Shown one piece after another: positions 1 through 7,886 of a stretch of 64,000 bases of DNA. This DNA comes from Polaribacter litorisediminis (lineage in GTDB: Bacteria; Bacteroidota; Bacteroidia; Flavobacteriales; Flavobacteriaceae). Under the pieces are notes generated by a model that searched no databases, was not told where the DNA came from, and saw nothing but the letters and a program-made list of their open reading frames with translations. A program made the position numbers and the translations under genes. Position 1 is the first letter of the stretch. Each line of letters begins with the position of its first letter. The stretch is from positions 607,001 through 671,000 of the forward strand of contig NZ_CP082966.1 of NCBI RefSeq assembly GCF_019968605.1. The letters run 5' to 3'.

Positions 1-1
1 G

Positions 2-1420
2 CAAGATTTTTATCTGAATGAAGAAAAAACTTTTTTACGAGGCGTAAATCGTCATCAGGAATACCCTTTTGTTGGCTATGCACTTTCGGACAATGCAAAT
101 TACCGAGATGCAAAAAAAATTAAAGAAGCCGGTTTCGATTATGTAAGATTATCTCATTACCCACAAAGTAACTCTTTTATGGATGCTTGTGATGAATTAG
201 GTTTAGTTACTATAGATGCAATTTTAGGATGGCAATATTTTAGTGAAGACAAACAATTTCAAAAGCACGTATTCCAAACTGCAAAAGATTTAATTAGAAG
301 AGATAGAAATCACGCTTCTGTAATTGCCTGGGAAGTTTCTTTAAACGAATCTTGGATGCCTGAATCTTTTATTGATTCGTTAACAAATATTGCTAAAAAA
401 GAATATCCAGGAAACCAGAATTTTACTGCAGGTTGGCAATCTTATGGATATGATATTTATTTACAAGCACGCCAACATCGATTAAAACACTATGATGATA
501 AATTAAAAAAACCGTATAATGTTTCTGAATATGGAGATTGGGAATATTATGCGATGAATGCTGGTTTAAATCAAGATTCTTGGGGTAATTTATTACAATC
601 AGAACGCTCTAGTCGTCAATTAAGAAGTGCAGGAGAAAATGCATTGTTGCAGCAAGCGACTAATTTACAAGAGGCACATAATGACAATTTAAACACGCCC
701 GCGTTTGCAGATGGTTATTGGGTAATGTTCGATTACAATCGAGGGTATGCTGATGATTTAGAAGCTTCTGGAATCATGGATCTTTTTAGAATCCCAAAAC
801 CATCGTATTACTTTTATCAAAGTCAAAGAGATTATGATGATCCTTTTGGTAAACCAATGATTCACATCGCTAATCAATGGAAAGAGAATAGTCCTTTAGA
901 TGTTCGGATTTTTAGTAATTGCGAGGAAGTAGAATTGTTTTTAAATGGAAAAAGTTTGGGTCGCCAAAAACCGAATCAAGACAAAATGTCTATGAACTTG
1001 AAACATCCTCCGTTTACATTTAAAATTCCAAAATATGTTGTCGGTACATTAGAGGCAAAAGGATTTATGAATAATTCTGAAGTTGTAAGTCATAGTGTGC
1101 AGAGTCCTAAAAAACCATCACAAGTAAAAATTGAGATGGATTTAAGTGGAAAAGAAATCGATACCCAAAATGATGATCTCATTTTTGTTTATGCGAGTAT
1201 TTTGGATGAAAACGGAACAGTTCTGACCAATATTGATGATAAAATTGAATTCAATTTAGAGGGAAATGCAGAGTTCATTGGCGAGAATCCTGCACAATTA
1301 GAAGCGGGTGTTGCTACAATTTTACTAAAAACAAATCCGCAAACGAAAGATGTAGAAGTTTTTACAAAAGCCATCAACTTAAACTTTACAACTTCTTTCA
1401 ACCTAAAAAACCGCAAATAA
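2..1420 (+). CDS. Glycoside hydrolase family 2 protein, beta-galactosidase-like (5' end outside window)
   Basis: The reading frame is open from the first codon of the window, so the true start lies upstream; about 472 residues are visible. The visible part opens with the GH2 barrel segment RGVNRHQEYPFVGYALSDNA. The acid/base is the Glu of SLNESW (codon at 347) and the likely nucleophile is the Glu of NVSEYGDWE (codon at 527). From about nucleotide 850 on there are beta-sandwich C-terminal domains of the DUF4982 and Ig-like type, with the typical ELFLNGKSLG motif. The enzyme should remove terminal beta-galactose (or a related sugar) from oligosaccharides. One base separates its stop from the GH53 gene, so the two are co-transcribed and probably act on the same galactan. 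Exact substrate specificity cannot be read from sequence. Confidence 0.85.
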   Translation, partial: QDFYLNEEKTFLRGVNRHQEYPFVGYALSDNANYRDAKKIKEAGFDYVRLSHYPQSNSFMDACDELGLVTIDAILGWQYFSEDKQFQKHVFQTAKDLIRRDRNHASVIAWEVSLNESWMPESFIDSLTNIAKKEYPGNQNFTAGWQSYGYDIYLQARQHRLKHYDDKLKKPYNVSEYGDWEYYAMNAGLNQDSWGNLLQSERSSRQLRSAGENALLQQATNLQEAHNDNLNTPAFADGYWVMFDYNRGYADDLEASGIMDLFRIPKPSYYFYQSQRDYDDPFGKPMIHIANQWKENSPLDVRIFSNCEEVELFLNGKSLGRQKPNQDKMSMNLKHPPFTFKIPKYVVGTLEAKGFMNNSEVVSHSVQSPKKPSQVKIEMDLSGKEIDTQNDDLIFVYASILDENGTVLTNIDDKIEFNLEGNAEFIGENPAQLEAGVATILLKTNPQTKDVEVFTKAINLNFTTSFNLKNRK

Positions 1421-1421
1421 A

Positions 1422-3098
1422 ATGAAAAAAGGGAAGGCTTTATTATTTTTACTCTTATGGATTCCAGGTGTTTTACTTTCTCAAAGTATAGAAATTGTTT
1501 CTTATGGAGAAAATCCTTTCATAGTAAATCCATTAACAGGAAGTAATTTAACTGTAAATTATAAATTCACAAGTGAAGCTGGCTCTTCTGGCAATCATCT
1601 TTTTATTGGTTTAGAAATATTAGATGAAAACGATACTTATGTTAGTTACATAAACGGAGCAACTTTAGAAAATCAAACTGCCGGAACAGATAAAACTGGC
1701 AGTGTTTCTTTTTTTGTAGGAAGCAGTAATAAAACATCAGCAGATTTACCTTCTGGTCATTATTACCAAGTGAAGGCTGTTTTATTTGCCAGTGGTGGTT
1801 GGACTGAAAATGCTTGGGCGGGTTATTGGAACACACCTGTTTTAACTTTACAAGATACAAATGGATATGATTTTAGCACAAATAAAATTGCAAAAGGTGC
1901 AGATATTAGTTGGATGACTGAAATGGAATCTAAAGGTTACGCTTGGAAAGATAATCAAGGAACCGCTAAAGAATTAATGCCCCTTTTAAAAGAGTACGAT
2001 TTAGATGCTGTACGATTAAGAGTGTGGGTAAATCCAGAAAATTCTGGCGCCAATGGTTGGTGTGATATTGACGATTTAGTCACAAAAGCAGAAAAAGCCA
2101 AAGCAAATAATTTGGATATTATGATTTGTGTTCACTACAGTGATTGGTGGGCAGATCCGGGGCAACAAACAAAACCTGCTGCGTGGACAAATTATTCAGT
2201 TTCACAATTAGAAAATGCGGTGGCGAATCATACAACCGCGATTTTAACAGCTTTAGAAACAAAAGGAATTACACCAAAATGGGTGCAAATTGGTAATGAA
2301 ACTAATAATGGAATGTTATGGACAACAGGAAAGGCATCAACTGGAGGTTTTGCCAATTATGCCAAATTTTTAAATGCAGGTGCAAATGCAGCAAAATCAT
2401 TTAACAACAGTATTAAAACCATTTTACATCTGGCAAGTGGCAATGATAATAATTTATTTCAATGGAATATTGGCGGATTGTTAAATAATGGTTTTCAGAT
2501 TGATACATTTGATATTATAGGAATGTCTTTATATCCAGATGAAAATAATTGGAAGTCTTATGTAGATGCTACTTATGATAATATGTTGGATATGAAATCA
2601 CGTTACGATAAGGAGGTAATGATGGTAGAAGTTGGTTTTTCTAACAATAACCCAGATGTTGCTCATCAGTTTTTAACATATATGATAGAAAAAACGAAAC
2701 AAGCGCAAGGTTTAGGAGTTTTTTACTGGGAGCCCATAGCGCATGGAAATTTCACTTCGTACTCCAAAGGAGCTTGGGATGATGACGGAAGTCCTTCTAT
2801 AGTGATGGATGCTTTTATTGAGAAATCTGTGTTAGATACAAGTAGTTTTGAATTTAAAAACAATTCGCTATTTCAGATATATCCAAATCCAAGTGCGCAT
2901 AGCATCACCATTAAAACTTTAGATACCAACCTAGATATCAACCCAGAAACCATCCATATTTTTGATGTTACAGGTAAGAAAATTAGAACTGTGAAGGCAT
3001 CGGGAACTGCAATCACCATAAATATTTCAAGTTTAAAATCAGGAATTTACATTATAAAAATTAACAATGCACAAGCTCTCAGGTTCTTAAAAAAATAA
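1422..3098 (+). CDS. Secreted GH53 endo-beta-1,4-galactanase with type IX secretion signal
   Basis: The 558-residue protein has a signal peptide (residues 1-20), an N-terminal beta-sandwich of roughly 120 residues, a GH53 barrel from about residue 155 (GADISWMTEME, YDLDAVRLRVWVNP, CVHYSDWWADPGQQ) and a C-terminal type IX secretion domain beginning near IYPNPS. The GH53 acid/base is Glu293 in WVQIGNETNNG and the nucleophile is Glu403 in MMVEVGFSN. GH53 enzymes cut beta-1,4-galactan, as in pectic arabinogalactan I. The protein is exported and probably anchored at the cell surface by the T9SS. It starts one base after the GH2 stop, which suggests that galactan is cut outside and the products are trimmed by the GH2 enzyme. 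The C-terminal motif ends with a typical basic FLKK. Confidence 0.9.
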   Translation: MKKGKALLFLLLWIPGVLLSQSIEIVSYGENPFIVNPLTGSNLTVNYKFTSEAGSSGNHLFIGLEILDENDTYVSYINGATLENQTAGTDKTGSVSFFVGSSNKTSADLPSGHYYQVKAVLFASGGWTENAWAGYWNTPVLTLQDTNGYDFSTNKIAKGADISWMTEMESKGYAWKDNQGTAKELMPLLKEYDLDAVRLRVWVNPENSGANGWCDIDDLVTKAEKAKANNLDIMICVHYSDWWADPGQQTKPAAWTNYSVSQLENAVANHTTAILTALETKGITPKWVQIGNETNNGMLWTTGKASTGGFANYAKFLNAGANAAKSFNNSIKTILHLASGNDNNLFQWNIGGLLNNGFQIDTFDIIGMSLYPDENNWKSYVDATYDNMLDMKSRYDKEVMMVEVGFSNNNPDVAHQFLTYMIEKTKQAQGLGVFYWEPIAHGNFTSYSKGAWDDDGSPSIVMDAFIEKSVLDTSSFEFKNNSLFQIYPNPSAHSITIKTLDTNLDINPETIHIFDVTGKKIRTVKASGTAITINISSLKSGIYIIKINNAQALRFLKK

Positions 3099-3158
3099 AT
3101 TATTTTTGATGTTAGGGCTTTTTTATATTGTAATCGATGCATGATAAAATATCTAAAA

Positions 3159-4010
3159 ATGAAAACACTTTTTACCTTAATTATTATTCTTTGTTCTACG
3201 ATGATGAATTATGCGCAATCAAGGGATACAATATATTTGTGGCCAGATGAAGTACCTGGAGAAATTAAACCCAAAAGCAAACCGATAGAAAGTGATAATA
3301 AAAGCGGTAACGTACTTCGAATAAGTGAAGTTACAAATCCTGCAATTATTATTTATGAACCAAAAGAACATTTAAATAATGGAGTGGGTATCATTGTGTG
3401 TCCCGGAGGTGGATATCAGATTCTTGCCATAGATTTAGAAGGCTACGAAATAGCGGCATGGTTAAATAAACTAGGTTTTACAGCATATGTTTTACCATAC
3501 CGAGTGCCCAATAAACGAAAAGAGGCGTTATATGATCTTCAGAGAGCTTTCAGGGTAATTCGCAGTAAAAAATCGAAATCAGGTTTTAATGTGAAGAAAT
3601 TAGGAGTTTTAGGTTTTTCTGCTGGCGGGAGTTTGAGTGCTCGCGCAAGCACGCGCTTTCATGCAGATAGTTATCCTAAAACCGATGCGATAGACGCGCT
3701 TTCAAGTCGACCTGATTTTACTTTACTCATATACCCTGCCTATTTGGATGAAGGAAAAAATAGAAAGCTAACGCCAGAATTGTTAGTGGATGCTCAAACT
3801 CCGCCAATGTTTATTTTTGCAACAGCAGATGATCAATATGCCAATAGTGCGCTCGTAATGGCAACTGCATTGAGAGATTATAAAGCGTCAGTAGAATTAC
3901 ATTTGTTACCAAAAGGCGGTCATGGATATGGCATTAGGCCAGGCAATATTGCTGCAGAAACTTGGCCTTCTTTAGCCGAAACTTGGTTGCGGAGGCACGT
4001 TTTAGAATAG
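3159..4010 (+). CDS. Secreted alpha/beta hydrolase (carbohydrate-esterase-like)
   Basis: The protein is about 283 residues counted from the ATG at 3159. That start is preferred over the ATG at 3141 because it begins a clean signal peptide (MKTLFTLIIILCSTMMNYAQ). The fold is recognisable from the oxyanion segment VCPGGGY, the nucleophile elbow GFSAGG (Ser154), the acid region ATADDQ and the catalytic His in KGGHGYG. This is the BD-FAE / acetyl-xylan-esterase-like type often found in polysaccharide loci, where it removes acetyl or feruloyl groups. It follows the GH53 gene by about 60 bases and probably belongs to the same locus. The ester substrate is inferred only from context. Confidence 0.75.
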   Translation: MKTLFTLIIILCSTMMNYAQSRDTIYLWPDEVPGEIKPKSKPIESDNKSGNVLRISEVTNPAIIIYEPKEHLNNGVGIIVCPGGGYQILAIDLEGYEIAAWLNKLGFTAYVLPYRVPNKRKEALYDLQRAFRVIRSKKSKSGFNVKKLGVLGFSAGGSLSARASTRFHADSYPKTDAIDALSSRPDFTLLIYPAYLDEGKNRKLTPELLVDAQTPPMFIFATADDQYANSALVMATALRDYKASVELHLLPKGGHGYGIRPGNIAAETWPSLAETWLRRHVLE

Positions 4011-4151
4011 TTTTTTGTTTAAATTGAATAGAATAATGCTACAATTACCATGTTTTTAGTGACTTAATAATAAGCATAAGTTAACATAAAAATACAGATA
4101 ATTTTATATCTTTCGGCCTTTATGTCATCACCTATTTAATGCTATTTCTTT

Positions 4152-5273
4152 ATGAAACTCATGAAAATATTTTTAAGTTTATTTTTAGTTGTTTTAGTTT
4201 CTTGTAAAACAAAAAACACTGAAATTATAGTAAAGAACGAAACACCAAAAAATGTAATTCTGCTAATTGCAGATGGCACAGGGTTATCGCAAGTATCAGC
4301 TGCTTTTTATTTTAAGGAAACTACTCCAAATTATGAGCGTTTTAAACATATTGGTTTAATTAAAACATCTTCATCAAGACAAGATATTACAGATTCTGCA
4401 GCGGGTGCCACCGCTTTTGCGAGTGGCGTAAAAACATATAATGGCGCCATTGGTGTAGCTAATGACTCAACAGAAGTGTCAACTATGATAGAGATTGCAG
4501 CGCAAAATAAAATTAAAAGTGGCGTTGTTGCTACATCATCTATAGTGCATGCAACTCCAGCTAGTTTTTATGCGCACGCTTTTAAAAGAAGTTATTATGA
4601 GGAAATTGCTGCAGACTTGGTGGCTTCTGAAGTTGATTTTTTTGCAGGCGGTGGTATAAAATTTTTTAACAAACGTGCAGATGGTTTGGATTTAATCGAA
4701 AATTTAGAAGCTAAAAAATTTAATATTGATACCACTGCTTTAGGCAATTTTAACAATATTAAGGATTATAATAAAGTGGGTTATTTATTAGCAGCCGATG
4801 GAATGCCTAAAGTTTTAGAAGGTAGAGGAGATTATCTTACAAAAGCGACTGATTTAGGTATTCAATTTTTAAACAAAGACAAGCAAAATTTCTTTTTAAT
4901 GGTAGAGGGTTCTCAAGTAGATTGGGGAGGACATGATAATGATGCAGATTATCTGATTTCTGAATTAATTGATTTTGATGATGCTGTTGGTAAGGCATTA
5001 GATTTTGCAGAAAAAGACGGTAATACTTTGGTCGTTGTAACTGCAGATCATGAAACAGGTGGTTTTACATTAGCATCCACTATAAAAAAGAGGGAAAATG
5101 GTACTTCATATACCGATTATAGTGAGATTACTCCAACTTTTTCAACAGGAGGACATTCTGCAACTTTAATTCCGGTTTTTGCATATGGTCCTGGGGCAGC
5201 CGAGTTTTCTGGTATCTATGAGAATACAGAAATATTTCATAAGATCGTGGCGTTAACAGGTTGGAGACAATAG
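4152..5273 (+). CDS. Alkaline phosphatase, lipoprotein
   Basis: The 373-residue protein begins with a lipoprotein signal (lipobox LVSC). It carries the alkaline phosphatase metal and nucleophile motifs: VILLIADGTG near residue 36, the phosphorylated serine in DITDSAAGATA (Ser82), VEGSQVDWGGHDND, VVTADHETGG and the final histidine in STGGHSA. It releases phosphate from organic monoesters in the periplasm or at the cell surface. It is a short form of the family, without the large insertions of the E. coli enzyme. It lies about 140 bases downstream of the hydrolase on the same strand and has its own leader, so co-regulation with the galactan genes is uncertain. Confidence 0.9.
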   Translation: MKLMKIFLSLFLVVLVSCKTKNTEIIVKNETPKNVILLIADGTGLSQVSAAFYFKETTPNYERFKHIGLIKTSSSRQDITDSAAGATAFASGVKTYNGAIGVANDSTEVSTMIEIAAQNKIKSGVVATSSIVHATPASFYAHAFKRSYYEEIAADLVASEVDFFAGGGIKFFNKRADGLDLIENLEAKKFNIDTTALGNFNNIKDYNKVGYLLAADGMPKVLEGRGDYLTKATDLGIQFLNKDKQNFFLMVEGSQVDWGGHDNDADYLISELIDFDDAVGKALDFAEKDGNTLVVVTADHETGGFTLASTIKKRENGTSYTDYSEITPTFSTGGHSATLIPVFAYGPGAAEFSGIYENTEIFHKIVALTGWRQ

Positions 5274-5475
5274 TAAGTTTTTGAAGATTATTTTTGAGAA
5301 ATCTAATGGTATGGTTTTTAGGACTTAAAAGATTATTTTTAATACTCTATGTAGCGACCTAAAAATAAAGGCAGAGGTCAGTAAAGTTCCTTAGAATTAC
5401 ATGTACATATTTCACGAATTTTAGGAAAAGCGTAGTAGAAATCTATGAAGAGCATGCGAATAGTTTTCGACTATA

Positions 5476-5634
5476 CTACCATTGACGTTTTTATTAAATA
5501 ATTGTTTTTCAGTGATTTAAAGGTCGGTTAAAGTTACTTGTATTTTTACGATTATTTTGCAATTCAGTATATTTAAAACCAATTTACGTCATCTTCTACG
5601 CTTGTAAAAATTTTTTTCTTGGGTCTCGAACTGA
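5476..5634. repeat. 159-bp direct repeat, copy 1
   Basis: This stretch recurs at 6907-7065 in the same orientation with only two mismatches that I can find. Its right end runs into the CTCGAACTGA edge of a palindromic element. It contains no gene. The bases from 5274 to 5475, between the phosphatase and this repeat, show nothing I recognise. Confidence 0.9.
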
Positions 5635-5688
5635 CAGGGTGTGTAATCAGTCTTAATAAACCTATTGTCACTTCGAGTGAAATTTCTT
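5625..5688. repeat. Core of palindromic element, copy A (left outer arm missing)
   Basis: These 64 bases match the core of the two full palindromic elements at 5755-5818 and 6236-6299, differing at one position from the former. The outer arms carrying the TCTCGATACAA sequence are absent here, so this copy is partial or was fused to the 159-bp repeat. Confidence 0.8.
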
Positions 5689-5720
5689 CCAATTCGAGTG
5701 ATTTATTCGATTAAAATGAG

Positions 5721-5841
5721 TTCTCGATACAATTTCAATGAAAAATTGAAATCACTCGAACTGACAGGGTGTGTAATCAGTCTTAATAAACCTGTTGTCA
5801 CTTCGAGTGAAATTTCTTTTTCAGAAATTTTGTATCGAGAA
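5721..5841. repeat. 121-bp imperfect palindromic element, copy B
   Basis: The ends are perfect 12-bp inverted repeats, TTCTCGATACAA at 5721-5732 and TTGTATCGAGAA at 5830-5841. An inner pair TCACTCGA / TCGAGTGA continues the stem, and CTGACAG / TTGTCA lies deeper. RNA or single-stranded DNA from it could fold into one long hairpin. The element ends eight bases from the stop codon of the GIY-YIG gene. Confidence 0.85.
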
Positions 5842-5849
5842 GCTTTTAC

Positions 5850-6140
5850 CTATTTAAACTTCTTCTTTGCTAAATTTGGGAGTTTTTCATACGCATCATT
5901 AATTAATGCCTCCTTTTTTGCTTTTGACCATTTTTTTATTTGTTTTTCCGTATCAATTGCAAACCCTACATCAGAAAACTCTGCATAGAACATCAACTCT
6001 AAAGGTCTTCTTTTGTAAGTGTAACTATCTTTATGTTTTCCTTGTTGATGCTCAAAAAATCGTTTTTCAAGATTTGATGTAAAACCTGTATAATATGTTT
6101 TATCAGAACATTTTAGAATATAAACGTAGTAGATTTTCAT
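5850..6140 (-). CDS. Small GIY-YIG nuclease-domain protein
   Basis: This 96-residue protein is essentially a single GIY-YIG domain of the UPF0213 (YhbQ-like) type. The GIY and YIG positions appear as YVYILKC and YYTGFTS, the conserved arginine is Arg27 (LEKRFFEHQ) and the metal-binding glutamate is Glu65 (DTEKQIKKWSK). No DNA-binding domain is attached. The gene lies between two 121-bp palindromes: one ends 8 bases past its stop and the other begins about 60 bases before its start. The domain cuts DNA in homing nucleases and in UvrC. The cellular role of the stand-alone short form is not established. A link to spread of the palindromes is inference. Confidence 0.85.
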   Translation of the reverse strand: MKIYYVYILKCSDKTYYTGFTSNLEKRFFEHQQGKHKDSYTYKRRPLELMFYAEFSDVGFAIDTEKQIKKWSKAKKEALINDAYEKLPNLAKKKFK

Positions 6141-6201
6141 AATTTTATTTCAATGAGTTGTCGATACAATTTCCATGAGTTCTTGATACAATTTCAACGA
6201 G

Positions 6202-6322
6202 TTCTCGATACAATTTGAATGAAAAATTGAAATCACTCGAACTGACAGGGTGTGTAATCAGTCTTAATAAACCTATTGTCACTTCGAGTGAAATTTCTTT
6301 TTCAGAAATTTTGTATCGAGAA
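6202..6322. repeat. 121-bp imperfect palindromic element, copy C
   Basis: It has the same architecture and length as copy B, with 12-bp terminal inverted repeats at 6202-6213 and 6311-6322. Several extra copies of the left-arm motif (GAGTTCTCGATACAATTTC and variants) lie immediately upstream at about 6150-6200. Confidence 0.85.
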
Positions 6323-6381
6323 GCTTTTAATTTCTATTTACTTCTTTACTTCTAAAATGTTCTCAATACAATTTCAACAAG

Positions 6382-6427
6382 TTCTCGATACAATTTCAAT
6401 GAAAAATTGAAATCACTCGAACTGACA
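6382..6427. repeat. Truncated palindromic element, copy D (left half only)
   Basis: The left arm and the CACTCGAACTGACA segment are present. The sequence then departs from the family at about 6428, with no right arm following. It is a broken copy of the elements at 5721 and 6202. Confidence 0.8.
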
Positions 6428-6749
6428 TCTGGATTTACTTTAAAAATCAGAATCTAAAACCTAAATACTTTTGTTTTTAGAAGGAATTTAAAAGATTGCA
6501 ATCATACCTCTGTCGTAATGATGTTTAGGTTTTTTTGACGTTCCAAGCCTAGCACTGTTATTAAAAGAAAGGGTAATTAAACTCTAAACTCGACCTATTT
6601 TATTTTTCGTAGGAATTCAAAAGAGATGCAACGGCTAAGTGTCCAAAGCTTGTCCTCAACTTGATTGGGGAACTCAATAATAAGTCTGGACACGATAGTG
6701 AAATCACTTGTAGAATTCAAGAAAAATAAAAGTAAGTCTTGACTTTTTG

Positions 6750-6775
6750 TTACTTTTTGGTCAAGCAAAAAGTAA
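6750..6775. repeat. Intergenic hairpin with 10-bp perfect stem
   Basis: TTACTTTTTG (6750-6759) and CAAAAAGTAA (6766-6775) form a perfect stem around a six-base loop. The surrounding sequence gives a spurious reverse-strand reading frame (6595-6819) of low-complexity type. I regard it as an intergenic repeat or hairpin, not a gene. Confidence 0.6.
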
Positions 6776-6906
6776 AAACATAAAAAAAGAACGCTATGTC
6801 TTAGTGTATAACAGAGCAATCAATTTAAAGAACTTTTTTGATGAATATGAAATTGCTGCCCGTATTTCCCTTCAATAAATTAGAAAATTAAACTCCAATT
6901 TTCGAC

Positions 6907-7065
6907 CTACCATTGACGTTTTTATTAAATAATTGTTTTTCAGTGATTTAAAGGTCGGTTAAAGTTACTTGTATTTATACGATTATTTTGCAATTCAGTA
7001 TATTTAAAACCAATTTACGTCATCTTCTACGCTTGTAAAAATTTTTTTCTTGGATCTCGAACTGA
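6907..7065. repeat. 159-bp direct repeat, copy 2
   Basis: It matches 5476-5634 with two differences (T to A in the TATTTTTACG segment, G to A in TGGGTCTCG). Together the two copies bracket 1.27 kb holding the GIY-YIG gene and the palindromic elements. Between 7066 and 7440 I see AT-rich sequence with no gene. Confidence 0.9.
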
Positions 7066-7441
7066 TAACCAATGTGGTATTCAGTAATTGATGTCATTTT
7101 AGACATAGAATGTCATAGTAAATTGTTTCTTTTTTTTTCTTTTTTTAATTATTAGGAATCAAAAAATAATTCAATGTAATTACAAAGCATCATAGCGCTT
7201 AAATTGTGTAACATCTAGTTTTATTTTTCTTTTTAATGAATCGAAAAAACTTGTAAAATCAGTATTGATTGTAACAGATTTTTAACGAACTTCATAGAGA
7301 TCGATGCTGTTTTTTAGGTCTCTTATTTTTATGTTTTTCATCAATTATTTTTGAATCAAATGTTTCAAATTAATAAATTATAAAATTTTCTTACTGGTTC
7401 ACAATTTTGTTTTGGTCTAAAAGAGCTATTGAAAATAAATA

Positions 7442-7449
7442 TATGTTTG
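7442..7449 (+). promoter_or_regulatory. Candidate -7 box for the PYP operon
   Basis: TATGTTTG fits the Bacteroidota -7 consensus TAnnTTTG and lies 68 bases before the PYP start. No well-spaced TTG -33 element is visible, so this is only a candidate. Confidence 0.3.
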
Positions 7450-7480
7450 TCTGTACTAATAAAAAATTGTAATTTTATGT

Positions 7481-7507
7481 AATCAATCAATCAATCAATC
7501 AATCAAT
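7481..7507 (+). repeat. Tetranucleotide tandem repeat (AATC)6 in the leader of the PYP gene
   Basis: Six perfect AATC units occupy 7481-7504 and are followed by AAT. The repeat ends nine bases before the PYP ATG, where a ribosome-binding region would lie. Slippage would change the leader length without touching the coding frame. Confidence 0.95.
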
Positions 7508-7516
7508 TATTTTAAT

Positions 7517-7876
7517 ATGAATTTTAACGTAGATCAAGCCTTTCAGGCATTAGAATCCATGGATCAAGAAGCTATGGATCAGTTAGATTTTGGGGTCGTC
7601 CGAATGGATCACAAAAATAAAATTAAGGCTTATAATCGTTACGAATTAGATTTATCTGGAAATCAATTAAAGGACGTTATAGACAAGGATTTTTTTAAAC
7701 AAGTAGCGCCTTGCACCAATAACTTTATGGTAGCTGAAAAATTTCAGTTAGATGAAGTTTTAGATGAAAAGTTAGATTATGTGTTTACATATCGAATGCA
7801 ACCAACCAAAGTTCAATTAAGATTATTGCACAATCCTAATGAAGAATTTCAATATTTATTGGTTAAAAAGTCTTGA
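7517..7876 (+). CDS. pyp: Photoactive yellow protein (blue-light PAS photoreceptor)
   Basis: The 119-residue protein aligns by eye over its whole length with the Halorhodospira halophila photoactive yellow protein (125 residues). With a constant offset of three, all key positions match: Tyr39 (Tyr42 there) and Glu43 (Glu46), which hydrogen-bond the chromophore phenolate, and Cys66 (Cys69) in the VAPCT motif, which carries p-coumarate as a thioester. The region FFKQVAPCT and the C-terminal YRMQPTKV are nearly diagnostic. Thr50 is Ser47 and Arg52 is Asn49 here. The protein is cytoplasmic and undergoes a blue-light photocycle in known members. It heads an operon that also encodes chromophore synthesis genes, which makes function as a holoprotein very likely. 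Its signalling partner is not proven. Confidence 0.95.
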   Translation: MNFNVDQAFQALESMDQEAMDQLDFGVVRMDHKNKIKAYNRYELDLSGNQLKDVIDKDFFKQVAPCTNNFMVAEKFQLDEVLDEKLDYVFTYRMQPTKVQLRLLHNPNEEFQYLLVKKS

Positions 7877-7886
7877 GGTATAGCCT

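Noticed and set aside
5665..5988. Forward reading frame of 107 codons
   Set aside because: It runs through palindromic repeats and antisense to the GIY-YIG gene, and its translation resembles no protein.
5625..6427. Possible CRISPR array from repeated 64-base units
   Set aside because: The units are irregularly spaced, palindromic and surround a gene. No unique spacers of constant length and no cas genes are present.
6595..6819. Reverse reading frame of 74 codons
   Set aside because: Low-complexity translation (runs of Leu and Phe) over an intergenic hairpin, with no start signals. Typical spurious frame.
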